Positions 24,092-31,974 of a stretch of DNA of 35,668 nt are shown here, one piece after another. Under the pieces are notes generated by a model. It searched no databases, was not told the origin of the DNA, and saw nothing but the letters and a program-made list of their open reading frames with translations. Position 1 is the first letter of the stretch; each line of letters opens with the position of its first letter. This DNA comes from Cupriavidus gilardii (GTDB lineage: Bacteria > Pseudomonadota > Gammaproteobacteria > Burkholderiales > Burkholderiaceae): positions 1 through 35,668 of the forward strand of contig NZ_JABTYE010000034.1 in the NCBI RefSeq assembly GCF_013314895.1, given 5' to 3'. A program made the translations under genes and the position numbers.

Positions 24092-25948
24092 TTACTGGCC
24101 CAGCCAGCGCGCGCGCAATGGATGCCGGCCGCGCTGGCGCCGATCATCGCCTTCGTCCAGCTGCAGCCGATATTCCGTCGCCGGCTCCGGCGCGAAGGTG
24201 ACCGGCAGCACGTGCAGTTCGTCGCGGCGGAACAGGTGGCAAGGCACGGTGTCGCCGGCGCGATAGCGCGCCAGCAGCTTGTCGAGCTGCCCCGCCCCGT
24301 TGGGCGTGACGCGCAGCCCGTCCACCGCGGCCAGCAGATCGCCGGCCGACCAGCCGGCCGCCTGCGCCGCGCCGCCATCGAGCACCTGCGTGACGCGCAC
24401 CCAGCCGTCCTCGCTCCGGGTCTTGATGCCCAGCGCGGCGGCTCGCGTCGGCTTGCGCGCTTCGGCGCGGATGCCGAAGGACCTGAACAGCGCCGGCAGC
24501 GGCAGCTCGCCGGTGCCCTCGGTCCAGGCACGCAGCTGCGGGGACACGCGTACGCCGGCCACCTCGTCGATCAGCGCATGCACCTCGTCCTCGGTGACGC
24601 CGCGCTGGACCGCGCCGGGCGCATAGAAATCGCGTCCATAGCGGCGCCACAGCATCCGCATCACGTCGTCGAGCGAGCGCCGGCCATTGGTACGGCTGCG
24701 AATGGTCAGGTCCAGCGCCAGACCGATCAGCGAGCCCTTGGTGTAGTAGCTGACGATCGCATTGGGCGCGTTCTCGTCCTGCCGGTAGTACTTGGTCCAG
24801 GCATCGAAGGAGCTGTCGGCCACGCTCTGCTTGGTGCGGCCGCTGCCGCGCAGCACGCCGTTCCAGGTCTTGGCCAGCAGCTCGACGTATTGCTGCTCCG
24901 TGATGCAGCCGCTGCGCACCAGCATCAGATCGTCGTAATAGCTGGTGAAGCCCTCGAACAGCCACAGCAGCGGCGTATGCGTTTCGGCCTGCAGCCGGTA
25001 CGGCACGAAGGCCGCCGGCTTGATGCGCTTGACGTTCCAGGTATGGAAATACTCGTGGCTGCACAGGCCGAGGAAGCCCCGATAGCCCTCGCTGCTTTCG
25101 GGATTGCCGCGCACCGGCAGATCGCCGCGCGCACACATCAGCGCGGTGCTGGCGCGATGCTCGAGCCCGCCATAGCCGTCGCCGGTGACCATCGTCATGA
25201 ACACATAGCGGCGATTGCTGTCGAAGAACGGCGCGCGCTCGCTGCGCGGCTCGAACAGCCGGATCTGCGCCTCGCAAATGCGCTTCAGGTCGCGGCAGAC
25301 GCGCTCGAGGTCAAGCTGCGGCACGCGGCCGGTGAAGACGACGTCGTGCTGGGCGCCGCAGGCCTTGAACGTGCCCATCGTGAACTCGCCCATCTCGACC
25401 GGATGGTCGATCAGCTCGTCGTAGTCGGCGGCACGGTAACGGCCGAAGCCGTAGCGCCTGGCACCGCCGCGGCCCGGCGCTTCGGGCAATGCCGTGGCCA
25501 CGCGCCAGTTGCGATATTCGTCGCCCTGCGGCGGATGGATGTCGACGGTGCAGGGCCGGTCGGCCTTGCCGTCGACGCACAGGAACACCGAGGTCCCGTT
25601 GAAGAAGCCGTGCGTCCGATCCAGATGCGCCGCGCGTACCGACAGATCCCAGGCGTAGACCTCGTATGACAGCGTCAGCGGCCCGCGCGCGGGGTCGAAC
25701 GGCTCGGCCTGCCACGTGTGCTTGTCGAGCTTGGTCAGCGCGACCGGCTGGCGGTTGGCCCCGTCGCCCGCATCCGCGCGGATCCGCACGATGTTCCGTG
25801 CGAACTCGCGAATCATGTAACTGCCGGGAATCCACGCCGGCAGGAAGAAACGTTGGCCGGCGGGATCGGGATCGTCCACCGTGACGGTGACCGCGAACAG
25901 ATGCGCTTCGGGCTGAAGCGGGGCAATGGCGTAGTGGATCGGCTTCAT
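24092..25948 (-). CDS. M61-family metallopeptidase with C-terminal PDZ domain
   Basis: The 618-residue protein matches the glycyl-aminopeptidase (M61) family in length and order. It has a beta-rich N-terminal domain with FLPAWIPGSYMIREFARNI, a zinc site SHEYFHTWNVKRIKP (His298, Glu299, His302) with third ligand Glu332 in WLFEGFTSYYDDL, and a C-terminal PDZ domain (about 500-590) with VLDGGAAQAAGWSAGDLLAAVDG. No signal peptide is seen, so it is probably cytoplasmic. The ATG at 25946-25948 begins MKPIHYAIAPLQPEAH, as in relatives; no strong Shine-Dalgarno is present, and an ATG further upstream would add 30 unrelated residues overlapping the end of acuI. Physiological substrates of the family are poorly known. 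It lies 89 bases after acuI, same strand. Confidence 0.93.
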   Translation of the reverse strand: MKPIHYAIAPLQPEAHLFAVTVTVDDPDPAGQRFFLPAWIPGSYMIREFARNIVRIRADAGDGANRQPVALTKLDKHTWQAEPFDPARGPLTLSYEVYAWDLSVRAAHLDRTHGFFNGTSVFLCVDGKADRPCTVDIHPPQGDEYRNWRVATALPEAPGRGGARRYGFGRYRAADYDELIDHPVEMGEFTMGTFKACGAQHDVVFTGRVPQLDLERVCRDLKRICEAQIRLFEPRSERAPFFDSNRRYVFMTMVTGDGYGGLEHRASTALMCARGDLPVRGNPESSEGYRGFLGLCSHEYFHTWNVKRIKPAAFVPYRLQAETHTPLLWLFEGFTSYYDDLMLVRSGCITEQQYVELLAKTWNGVLRGSGRTKQSVADSSFDAWTKYYRQDENAPNAIVSYYTKGSLIGLALDLTIRSRTNGRRSLDDVMRMLWRRYGRDFYAPGAVQRGVTEDEVHALIDEVAGVRVSPQLRAWTEGTGELPLPALFRSFGIRAEARKPTRAAALGIKTRSEDGWVRVTQVLDGGAAQAAGWSAGDLLAAVDGLRVTPNGAGQLDKLLARYRAGDTVPCHLFRRDELHVLPVTFAPEPATEYRLQLDEGDDRRQRGRHPLRARWLGQ

Positions 25949-26037
25949 GGCCACGATTGTAGCGTCACGGGCACGTGGGCCCGGCGCCGGGTCGGTGCCA
26001 CGCGGTGTCGCCCCTGCGCGCCGCGCCGCCTTCGACA

Positions 26038-27036
26038 TCAGCGATTGACGTCGACCACCACCCGTCCGCGCACCCCGCCCGCGATGATGCGCTGTCCCGC
26101 TTCGATCGCCTCGGCCAGACCGATCTCCTGCGTGATCGCCGACAGCCGGTCCGGTTCGAGGTCCTGCGCGAGTCGCGCCCACGCCTGCTCGCGGCGCGCC
26201 ATCGGCGCCATCACGCTGTCGATGCCGTGCAGCGTCACGCCGCGCAGGATGAACGGCGCCACCGAGCCGGGGAAGTCCATCCCTTGAGCCAGTCCGCAGG
26301 CGGTGACCACGCCGCCGTAGCGGACCTGCGCAATGGCATTGACCAGCGTATGCGAACCGACCGCGTCGACCACCGCTGCCCAGCGTTCCTTCTGCAGCGG
26401 CTTGCCAGGGGCAGACAATTCGGCGCGATCGATGACGTCGGCCGCGCCAAGCGCCTTCAGGAAGTCCGCTTCGCGCGCCTTGCCGGTCGAGGCCACCACG
26501 CGATAACCGAGCTTGCCCAACAGCGCGATCGCGACAGTGCCCACGCCGCCCGAGGCGCCGGTCACCAGCACCTCGCCCTGTTCCGGCCGCACGCCCGAGG
26601 CTTCGAGCGCCAGCACCGACAGCATCGCGGTATAGCCCGCGGTGCCGATCGCCATCGCCTGCTTCGTCGTCAGCGACTCGGGCAGCCGCACCAGCCAATC
26701 GCCCTTCAGGCGCGCGCGCTGCGCCAGGCAGCCCCAGTGCGTCTCGCCGACGCCGTAGCCGTTCAGCACCACCTTGTCGCCGGCACGCCAGCGCGGATGG
26801 GACGACTCCAGCACGGTGCCCGCGCCGTCGATGCCGGCCACCATCGGCCATTTGCGCACCACCGGACTGCGCCCGGTGATCGCCAGGCCGTCCTTGTAAT
26901 TGATGGTCGAGTAATCGATCTCGATCAGCACGTCGCCGTCGGCCGGCAACTGCTCGTCCTGCAGCGTCGCGATCTCGGCGTGAGTCGACGGCTTGTCGCC
27001 GTCGGTCTGGGTCAGCAGCAGCGCGCGGAAGGTCAT
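26038..27036 (-). CDS. acuI: AcuI/YhdH-type NADPH-dependent acryloyl-CoA reductase
   Basis: This MDR-superfamily enzyme of 332 residues most resembles AcuI/YhdH, which reduces acryloyl-CoA to propanoyl-CoA and detoxifies this reactive intermediate. Seen in the sequence: FRALLLTQTDG at the start, the GroES-like segment IDYSTINYKDGLAITG, MVAGIDGAGTV, NGYGVGETHWGCLAQRARLKGDWLV, and the nucleotide-binding LVTGASGGVGTVAIALL (near 148-164), followed by ASTGKAREADFLKALGA. No zinc ligands are evident, as in this subgroup. AGGAGA lies six bases before the ATG. It sits 26 bases after dsbC on the same strand and is probably cotranscribed, although the functions are unrelated. Confidence 0.93.
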   Translation of the reverse strand: MTFRALLLTQTDGDKPSTHAEIATLQDEQLPADGDVLIEIDYSTINYKDGLAITGRSPVVRKWPMVAGIDGAGTVLESSHPRWRAGDKVVLNGYGVGETHWGCLAQRARLKGDWLVRLPESLTTKQAMAIGTAGYTAMLSVLALEASGVRPEQGEVLVTGASGGVGTVAIALLGKLGYRVVASTGKAREADFLKALGAADVIDRAELSAPGKPLQKERWAAVVDAVGSHTLVNAIAQVRYGGVVTACGLAQGMDFPGSVAPFILRGVTLHGIDSVMAPMARREQAWARLAQDLEPDRLSAITQEIGLAEAIEAGQRIIAGGVRGRVVVDVNR

Positions 27037-27062
27037 GGTGGTGTCTCCTCGTTATGCGTTCC

Positions 27063-27869
27063 TTACTTCTTCAGGGTCGACAGCTTGCGCTCCAGCGTGG
27101 CGACGTCGGCCGCGCCCGGGATGCGTGTGCCGTCGGTGAAGAACACCGCCGGCGTCCCGGTGACATTGAGGCTGTGGCCCAGCGCCAGGTTCTCTTCCAG
27201 CGGCGTCTTGCAGTTGCCGGCACCGCTAGGCGCCACCTTCGACAGCATCCAGTCGCGCCACGCCTTGGTGCGATCGGCCGCGCACCAGACCTGCCTGGCC
27301 TTGGCGGTCGAATCCGGCGACAGCACCGGATACAGGAAGGTGTAGACCGTGATGTTGTCCATCTGCTGGAAAGTCTGCTCGATCTGCTTGCAGTAGCCGC
27401 AGTTCGGATCGGAGAACACCGCGACCTGGCGGCTGCCGTCGCCCTTGCTCCATTTGATCGCGCGCGACAGCGGCAGGTCGGACCATTTGATCCGATTGAC
27501 TTCGGCCAGCCGCTGCTCGGTCAGATTGGTGCCGCTGCGCGTGTCGAGCAGTTCCCCATTGAGGATGTAGCGGCCGCTGGCATCGGCGTAGACCAGCTGG
27601 CCGCCGATATTGACTTCGTAGAGACCGGCGATCGGCGTCTTCTCGACGCTCTTGATCTCGGCCCGGCCGCCGAGCATCTTCTGCACGTTGGCCTTGATGC
27701 GCTCCGCGGTCGGATCGCCTGCGGCCAGCGCCGGATGCGCGAAGACGGACGTGGCCACGGCGAGCGTTAGCACGGCCATCGCTCGGGACGCGCGCTGGGT
27801 CAGCACGTTGCGCAGCGGGTTAGCGTGCTGCGGGTTCGGGCGGGCGGAGCGCCCGAGGAAATACGACAT
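27063..27869 (-). CDS. dsbC: DsbC, periplasmic thiol:disulfide isomerase
   Basis: DsbC repairs wrongly paired disulfides in periplasmic proteins and is kept reduced by DsbD. The 268-residue precursor has a signal peptide with a long N-region ending HPALA near residue 49, an N-terminal dimerisation domain (GLYEVNIGGQLVYADASGRYILNGELLD), a linker, and a thioredoxin domain with active-site CGYC (Cys157, Cys160) in VFSDPNCGYCKQ and the cis-proline segment VTGTPAVFFTDG. The two further cysteines (in VWCAADR and GNCKTP) match the structural pair of E. coli DsbC. The ATG at 27867-27869 has CGGAG six bases upstream. A downstream in-frame ATG (Met31) would give a shorter, standard signal peptide, so the N-terminus has some doubt. 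It lies 169 bases after the hydroxylase gene. Confidence 0.95.
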   Translation of the reverse strand: MSYFLGRSARPNPQHANPLRNVLTQRASRAMAVLTLAVATSVFAHPALAAGDPTAERIKANVQKMLGGRAEIKSVEKTPIAGLYEVNIGGQLVYADASGRYILNGELLDTRSGTNLTEQRLAEVNRIKWSDLPLSRAIKWSKGDGSRQVAVFSDPNCGYCKQIEQTFQQMDNITVYTFLYPVLSPDSTAKARQVWCAADRTKAWRDWMLSKVAPSGAGNCKTPLEENLALGHSLNVTGTPAVFFTDGTRIPGAADVATLERKLSTLKK

Positions 27870-28038
27870 GTTGACTCCGGGTTCTGGTTGGCTCGGATGT
27901 GGTTGGACCGGGCGGATCGGCCGCGGATGGGTTCGGTGCATTGGCGACGTTGGCTGCGTGCAGCGCGCTGGCGGCGTCGATTGCGTTGCGTCGGTTGCGT
28001 TGGCTGCGCAGGCGGGTCCGCTTCGACGGCGCCGGCGC

Positions 28039-29340
28039 TCAGCCAAGCGCCCGGCCGATCAGGAACCGCTTCAGCAGCGCCTGGCCGCCGACGGCACGCA
28101 TGCCGGTATTGCGGACCATCTTGGCCAGCCCGCCCTGCAGAGAAAACAGCCGATGCAGGCCATCGGTGGCGGCCGTCAGCGACAGCAGATCGGTGGCGCG
28201 CGCGCGCTCGTAGCGGCGCAGCAGGCGCAGATCGCCTTCGTCGCGGAACGACTCTTTGGCGGCCATCACGCGACCAAGTTCCGCGACATCGCGCAAGCCG
28301 AGGTTCATGCCCTGGCCGGCGAGCGGGTGCACCACGTGGGCGGCGTCGCCGACCAGCACCACATGCGGCTGCACGACGCATTCGGCATGCTGCAGCACCA
28401 GCGGGAAGGCCTGCGCGGGAGTCACGCAGCGCAACGCACCGAACTGGCGGCCGACCGCGCCGCTGGCCGCGTCCATCGCCGCCTGCGCCAGCTGCTCCGG
28501 CGTCAGCGCCGTCAACACGCGCGCATGGGCCTCGTCGGCCGACCACACCATCGACAGGTAGTTGCCCGGCAGCGGCAGCATCGCCAGGATCTCGCAATTG
28601 CACGACTCCTCGTCGGCCAGCAGCTTGGGCGGCGCGCCCAGGAACCACTGCCACGCGGTGGCGTGATGCGGCAGCTCGCAGGCGAAGTTGGCCACCACGC
28701 CAGACTGCCGGTAGCGCCGCGTGCTGACCCCGATATGGCACTGGGTACGGACCCAGGAGCGCGCGCCATCGGCGCCGACCACGCAGTTGGCGCGCACCCG
28801 AGCGCCGTCGGCCAGCGTCAGCGTGACGCCGAGCTCGTCGCGCTCGAAGCCGGTAGCAGCCTGCTGATACCAATGGACCTGATGCTGGAAGCGCAGCGCG
28901 GTATCGAGCACGCGCTCGACATGGCTCGATTCGATGATCCAGGCCAGTTCCGGCACCGCGGCGGCATACGCGGAAAAATGCAGATCGCCGGTCAAGCCGG
29001 CATCGTCGCGCGCGGCGGTGTCGTCGCCGAACACGCGCATGTCGCGCACCGGCTGCATCCGCGCCGGCTCGAGCGCCTCCCAGATGCGCAGCCGGCTGAG
29101 CAGCGCCTGGGAGCTGGCGGAGAACGCGTAGACGCGGCTGTCCCACTGGTCCTGGCCCGGCGCCGAGGCGGGCACCGAGGCGGCTGCCGACGAATCGCCC
29201 GGCCGCGGCGCGATCAGCGCGACCTGCATGCCCTGCTGCGCCAGCAGCAACGCACAAGTCTTGCCGACGATGCCGCCGCCAACCACGGCAATCTGGAAAT
29301 GGGAAAACGAGGTCCGCGTGGACGCGCTGGCTCTGGTCAT
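28039..29340 (-). CDS. UbiH/UbiF/COQ6-family FAD monooxygenase, ubiquinone synthesis
   Basis: The 433-residue flavoprotein hydroxylates the ring of a ubiquinone precursor. FAD-binding motifs are complete: the Rossmann GGGIVG (21-26) in FQIAVVGGGIVGKTCALLLAQQG, the DG motif VVGADGARSWVR, and VVLVGDAAHVVHPLAGQGMNLGLRD (GD at 331-332), diagnostic of this family. WDSRVYAFSASSQALLSRL is the usual UbiH-type segment. Members act at C5, C6 or C1, and several beta-proteobacteria have a single broad-specificity enzyme, so I do not assign ubiH, ubiF, ubiI or ubiM. A TATAAT box lies so close to the ATG that the transcript may be leaderless. dsbC follows on the same strand. Confidence 0.92.
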   Translation of the reverse strand: MTRASASTRTSFSHFQIAVVGGGIVGKTCALLLAQQGMQVALIAPRPGDSSAAASVPASAPGQDQWDSRVYAFSASSQALLSRLRIWEALEPARMQPVRDMRVFGDDTAARDDAGLTGDLHFSAYAAAVPELAWIIESSHVERVLDTALRFQHQVHWYQQAATGFERDELGVTLTLADGARVRANCVVGADGARSWVRTQCHIGVSTRRYRQSGVVANFACELPHHATAWQWFLGAPPKLLADEESCNCEILAMLPLPGNYLSMVWSADEAHARVLTALTPEQLAQAAMDAASGAVGRQFGALRCVTPAQAFPLVLQHAECVVQPHVVLVGDAAHVVHPLAGQGMNLGLRDVAELGRVMAAKESFRDEGDLRLLRRYERARATDLLSLTAATDGLHRLFSLQGGLAKMVRNTGMRAVGGQALLKRFLIGRALG

Positions 29341-29346
29341 GGGGCG

Positions 29347-29374
29347 ATTATAGCCAGCGGCTTTGATGGGTCAC
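29347..29374 (-). promoter_or_regulatory. Candidate promoter giving a leaderless hydroxylase mRNA
   Basis: On the minus strand GTGACC (29374-29369), a 16-base spacer and a perfect TATAAT (29352-29347) are followed by six bases and then the ATG. Transcription would start at or next to the A of the start codon, and no Shine-Dalgarno is present, both consistent with a leaderless mRNA. Confidence 0.5.
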
Positions 29375-29440
29375 CGGCGATGCGGGCGAGCGCCCTGGCG
29401 CGGGCCGTCCGGCTGGCCGGGCGGCGGAACGGCCATCCGC

Positions 29441-29446
29441 TAGAAT
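29441..29446 (+). promoter_or_regulatory. Candidate -10 box for ychF
   Basis: TAGAAT lies 34 bases before the ychF ATG and would give a 5' leader of roughly 27-29 bases. The -35 region at standard spacing is GC-rich and unlike the consensus. Confidence 0.4.
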
Positions 29447-29480
29447 ACCGGCTTTGCTATCGCTTACCGCCCGGAACACC

Positions 29481-30572
29481 ATGAGCCTCAAATGCGGCAT
29501 CGTCGGCCTGCCCAACGTCGGCAAGTCCACGCTGTTCAACGCCCTGACCAAGGCCGGCATCGCCGCCGAAAACTATCCGTTCTGCACCATCGAGCCCAAT
29601 GTCGGCGTGGTGGAAGTGCCGGATCCGAGGCTTAAGGCCCTCGCCGACATCGTCAAACCCGAGCGCGTGGTGCCGGCGACGGTCGAGTTCGTCGACATCG
29701 CCGGCCTGGTGGCCGGGGCGTCCAAGGGCGAAGGCCTGGGCAACCAGTTCCTCGCCAATATCCGGGAAACCGACGCCATCACGCACGTGGTGCGCTGCTT
29801 CGAGGATCCCAACGTGATCCACGTGGCCGGCAAGGTCGATCCGCTGTCGGACATCGAGGTCATCAATACCGAACTCGCGTTGGCGGACCTCGCCACCGTC
29901 GACAAGGCGCTGGCCCGCTACGTCAAGCCGGCCCGCGCCGGCGACAAGGAAGCGCAGCGGCTGGTCGCCGTGCTCGAGAAGGCCCAGGCCGTGCTCGACC
30001 AGGCCAAGGCCGTGCGCACGCTGGACCTGGCGCCCGAAGAGTGGGACGCGCTGCGCCCGTTCTGCCTGATCACCGCCAAGCCCACCATGTACGTGGCCAA
30101 CGTGCGCGAGGACGGCTTCGAGAACAATCCGCACCTGGACGCCGTGCGCAAGTACGCCGAGACCACCAGGTCGCCGGTCGTCGCGGTCTGCGCCGCGATC
30201 GAGGCCGAGATCGCCGATCTCGAGGACGAGGACAAGGCCGTGTTCCTGGCCGACCTCGGCATGGACGAACCTGGCCTGGACCGCGTGATCCGCGCCGGCT
30301 TCAGCCTGCTGGGCTTGCAGACCTACTTCACCGCGGGCGTCAAGGAAGTGCGCGCCTGGACCATCCACGTCGGCGACACCGCCCCCAAGGCAGCCGGCGT
30401 GATCCACACCGACTTCGAACGCGGCTTCATCCGCGCCCAGACCATCGCCTACGAGGACTTCATCGCCTACAAGGGCGAACAGGGCGCCAAGGAAGCGGGC
30501 AAGATGCGGGCGGAAGGGAAGGAGTATGTGGTCAAGGATGGGGATGTGATGAACTTCTTGTTCAACGTCTGA
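29481..30572 (+). CDS. ychF: YchF/OLA1 ribosome-binding ATPase
   Basis: YchF is a universal Obg-family P-loop protein that binds ribosomes and prefers ATP to GTP. The 363 residues equal the length of E. coli YchF. Motifs: G1 GLPNVGKST (9-17), G3 VDIAGLVAGASKGEGLGNQFL, and NVRE (207-210) in place of the GTPase NKxD, the change that explains ATP preference; the C-terminal TGS-like domain has TYFTAGVKEVRAWTI, and DFERGFIRAQTIAYEDF, GKEYVVKDGDVMNFLFNV end the protein. The start at 29481 fits the family start MSLKCGIVGLPNVG; an ATG nine codons earlier would extend it without family support. A strong terminator follows 44 bases after the stop. Confidence 0.98.
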   Translation: MSLKCGIVGLPNVGKSTLFNALTKAGIAAENYPFCTIEPNVGVVEVPDPRLKALADIVKPERVVPATVEFVDIAGLVAGASKGEGLGNQFLANIRETDAITHVVRCFEDPNVIHVAGKVDPLSDIEVINTELALADLATVDKALARYVKPARAGDKEAQRLVAVLEKAQAVLDQAKAVRTLDLAPEEWDALRPFCLITAKPTMYVANVREDGFENNPHLDAVRKYAETTRSPVVAVCAAIEAEIADLEDEDKAVFLADLGMDEPGLDRVIRAGFSLLGLQTYFTAGVKEVRAWTIHVGDTAPKAAGVIHTDFERGFIRAQTIAYEDFIAYKGEQGAKEAGKMRAEGKEYVVKDGDVMNFLFNV

Positions 30573-30616
30573 GGACGACGAACGGATTCCCACATTCGCT
30601 TTCGCGACCCTGCTCG

Positions 30617-30647
30617 ACAGCCCGGCCTTGGCCGGGCTGTCTTGTTT
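30617..30647 (+). terminator. Intrinsic terminator of ychF
   Basis: ACAGCCCGGCC (30617-30627) and its perfect complement (30630-30640) form an 11-bp stem with a two-base centre (a four-base loop in practice), followed by CTTGTTT. It lies 44 bases after the ychF stop and is the clearest intrinsic terminator in the window. The stem is symmetric, but the T-tract favours the plus strand. Confidence 0.88.
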
Positions 30648-30678
30648 CGGGGTACGCAGGAATGGTCGGCGACGCCTC

Positions 30679-30969
30679 TCACGCAACCGGCTTCAACCGC
30701 CTCACATGCAGTCCATCGCGCCGCTGATCGACCTGCCACAAGTCATACGCGGCCTGATGAGCCAGCCATGATTCCGCACTCTTGCCGAAGGCCATTTCGA
30801 GCCGCACCGCCATTTCGGGCGTGATCGAAGCACGGCGGTTGAGGATCTCGGACACCGTCTTGCGTGACACGTCCAAGGCGGCGGCCGCTTCGGTGATGGT
30901 CAGCTTCATCGGTTCCAGCCACAGTTGATGCAGGAGCTGGCCAGGATGCGGGGGGGTATGCATGCGCAT
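30679..30969 (-). CDS. HigA-type XRE-family antitoxin/regulator (no HigB partner)
   Basis: The 96-residue protein has the HigA/VapI signature: MRMHTPPHPGQLL at the start, then the helix-turn-helix TITEAAAALDVSRKTVSEILNRRASITPEMAVRLEMAFG (about residues 24-62) and AESWLAHQAAYDLWQV. In HigBA loci the RelE-type toxin gene higB normally lies directly upstream of higA. Here the upstream minus-strand sequence holds no such frame; after 84 bases comes a broken piece of an oxidoreductase gene. It therefore looks like an orphan antitoxin or free-standing regulator. The ATG at 30969 has GAGAGG only three bases away; the ATG two codons later (30963) has it at nine bases and may be the real start. It converges on ychF. 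Confidence 0.85.
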   Translation of the reverse strand: MRMHTPPHPGQLLHQLWLEPMKLTITEAAAALDVSRKTVSEILNRRASITPEMAVRLEMAFGKSAESWLAHQAAYDLWQVDQRRDGLHVRRLKPVA

Positions 30970-31053
30970 GGTGCCTCTCGTTCAGGAATAGCCGACGGGT
31001 GTGAAGCGAAGGAGCTTGCCCGAACGTGCTGTGCATCTCTTCCGAAAAACGTT

Positions 31054-31160
31054 CTTCAAACCCTCACCACCACCTTCCCGAACTGCTGGTTCGACTCGAG
31101 AAACCGATGGGCCTCGACGATCTGGTCGAACGCGAATATCCGGGCCATCGAGGGCCGCAG
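31054..31160 (-). pseudogene. 3'-end fragment of a quinone-oxidoreductase-like gene (direct repeat copy 1)
   Basis: These 107 bases align without gaps to 32393-32499, the end of the intact oxidoreductase gene, with eight mismatches by hand (about 93% identity). On the minus strand they encode the last 35 residues, ending FLESNQQFGKVVVRV plus stop. Four mismatches are synonymous, and the other four cause three mostly conservative changes (I/T, M/I, S/T). The rest of the gene is missing: similarity ends abruptly at 31160. Together with copy 2 it brackets the toxin-antitoxin pair as direct repeats. Confidence 0.93.
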
Positions 31161-31223
31161 CTGTCTCCAGGCAGCCGTTGCCCTTCGTACCGTAAGTGGC
31201 ACTTCGATGGCGGCGTTTTTCGG

Positions 31224-31256
31224 TAGAATTTTTCGCCACGCGCGGGTAACGTGGCG
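31224..31256 (+). promoter_or_regulatory. Candidate promoter and operator of the toxin-antitoxin pair
   Basis: A -10-like TAGAAT (31224-31229) is followed four bases later by an inverted repeat, CGCCACG (31234-31240) and CGTGGCG (31250-31256), with a nine-base spacer. The likely transcription start falls inside or next to the repeat, so a dimeric protein bound there would block transcription, as in antitoxin autoregulation. The -35 region (ACTTCG at 17 bases) is poor. Confidence 0.5.
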
Positions 31257-31287
31257 ACCACCAAAACTGAACCAGGCGGAGGCGCAC

Positions 31288-31974
31288 GTGGACCTTACCG
31301 GCATCGGCCTCTATACCTTCCAAGAAGCCTCGAGGCTGACAGGCATTCCGGCCCGCGATTTGCGCCGCTGGCTCAATGGCTATGCCTACCGGCGCAAGGC
31401 AGACTGCAGCACGGTCCCGGTCCGTCCGCTGTGGGAACCTGAACTATCGCGCGCGGAAATCGACGGGATAAGTTTTCACGATCTGCTCGAGGTCCGCTTC
31501 GTTCGCGCTTTTCGCCAGCACGGGCTCAGCTTGCAGACCATCCGGCTGGCAAGCGAGAAGGCCCGTCAGCTGTTCAACCTGTCGTACCCCTTCACATCGC
31601 GTCGCTTTCAGACGGACGGTCGCACGATCTTCGCATCGGCCGTCCGTGAGACGGGCGAAATCGACTTGCTGGACCTGATCAAAGGACAGTACGCGTTCGA
31701 GAAGATCATCGAGCCGTCTCTCTATCAAGGCATCGACTTCGCCCCGGACGATACCGCGCTGCGCTGGTACCCGTCGGCTTGCAGCGAGGCCGTCGTACTC
31801 GATCCCAAGATTGCATTTGGCAAGCCCATCGTGACGGAGGGACAGGTGAGGACGTCGGTTCTTTACGCGTCCTTCCTCGCCGAGAACGACAGGCATTTCG
31901 TCGCCAGAATGCACGAGGTGCCATTGTCCGCGGTGCACGCCGCCATCGCCTTCGAAGAACGTCTCGCCGCGTGA
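31288..31974 (+). CDS. VapB45-like antitoxin (MerR-type HTH plus DUF433)
   Basis: The 228-residue protein has an N-terminal helix-turn-helix of MerR type (YTFQEASRLTGIPARDLRRWL, about 9-36), a middle helical region with ISFHDLLEVRFVRAFRQHGLSLQTIR, and a C-terminal DUF433 domain (about 158-225: VLDPKIAFGKPIVTEGQVRTSVLYASF ... VPLSAVHAAIAFEE). This large antitoxin form pairs with DUF5615 toxins, as in Mycobacterium tuberculosis VapBC45. The start is GTG at 31288 with GGAGG five bases upstream; no ATG with a Shine-Dalgarno is nearby. It overlaps the toxin gene by four bases (GTGA). It probably neutralises the toxin and represses its own promoter. Base composition is less GC-rich than in the flanking genes, consistent with acquisition. 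Confidence 0.85.
   Translation: MDLTGIGLYTFQEASRLTGIPARDLRRWLNGYAYRRKADCSTVPVRPLWEPELSRAEIDGISFHDLLEVRFVRAFRQHGLSLQTIRLASEKARQLFNLSYPFTSRRFQTDGRTIFASAVRETGEIDLLDLIKGQYAFEKIIEPSLYQGIDFAPDDTALRWYPSACSEAVVLDPKIAFGKPIVTEGQVRTSVLYASFLAENDRHFVARMHEVPLSAVHAAIAFEERLAA

Noticed and set aside
24008..25669. Plus-strand frame translating the 7-bp array as AAGGWRL-like repeats
   Set aside because: It runs antisense to the M61 peptidase, has no Shine-Dalgarno, and the repeat peptides arise from the tandem array only.
25949..26037. GC-rich nested palindromes (CCCGGCGCCGGG and GGCAC...GTGCC) between acuI and the M61 gene as a terminator
   Set aside because: No T-tract follows on the transcribed strand, and such palindromes are expected often at this GC content.
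27870..28038. Degenerate GTTGCG/TTGGCTGCG near-repeats between dsbC and the hydroxylase gene
   Set aside because: The repeats are too short and irregular to define a unit; probably chance low complexity in GC-rich DNA.
30982..31323. Minus-strand frame upstream of higA as a possible HigB toxin
   Set aside because: Its translation is an out-of-frame reading through the oxidoreductase fragment and has no RelE/HigB motifs.
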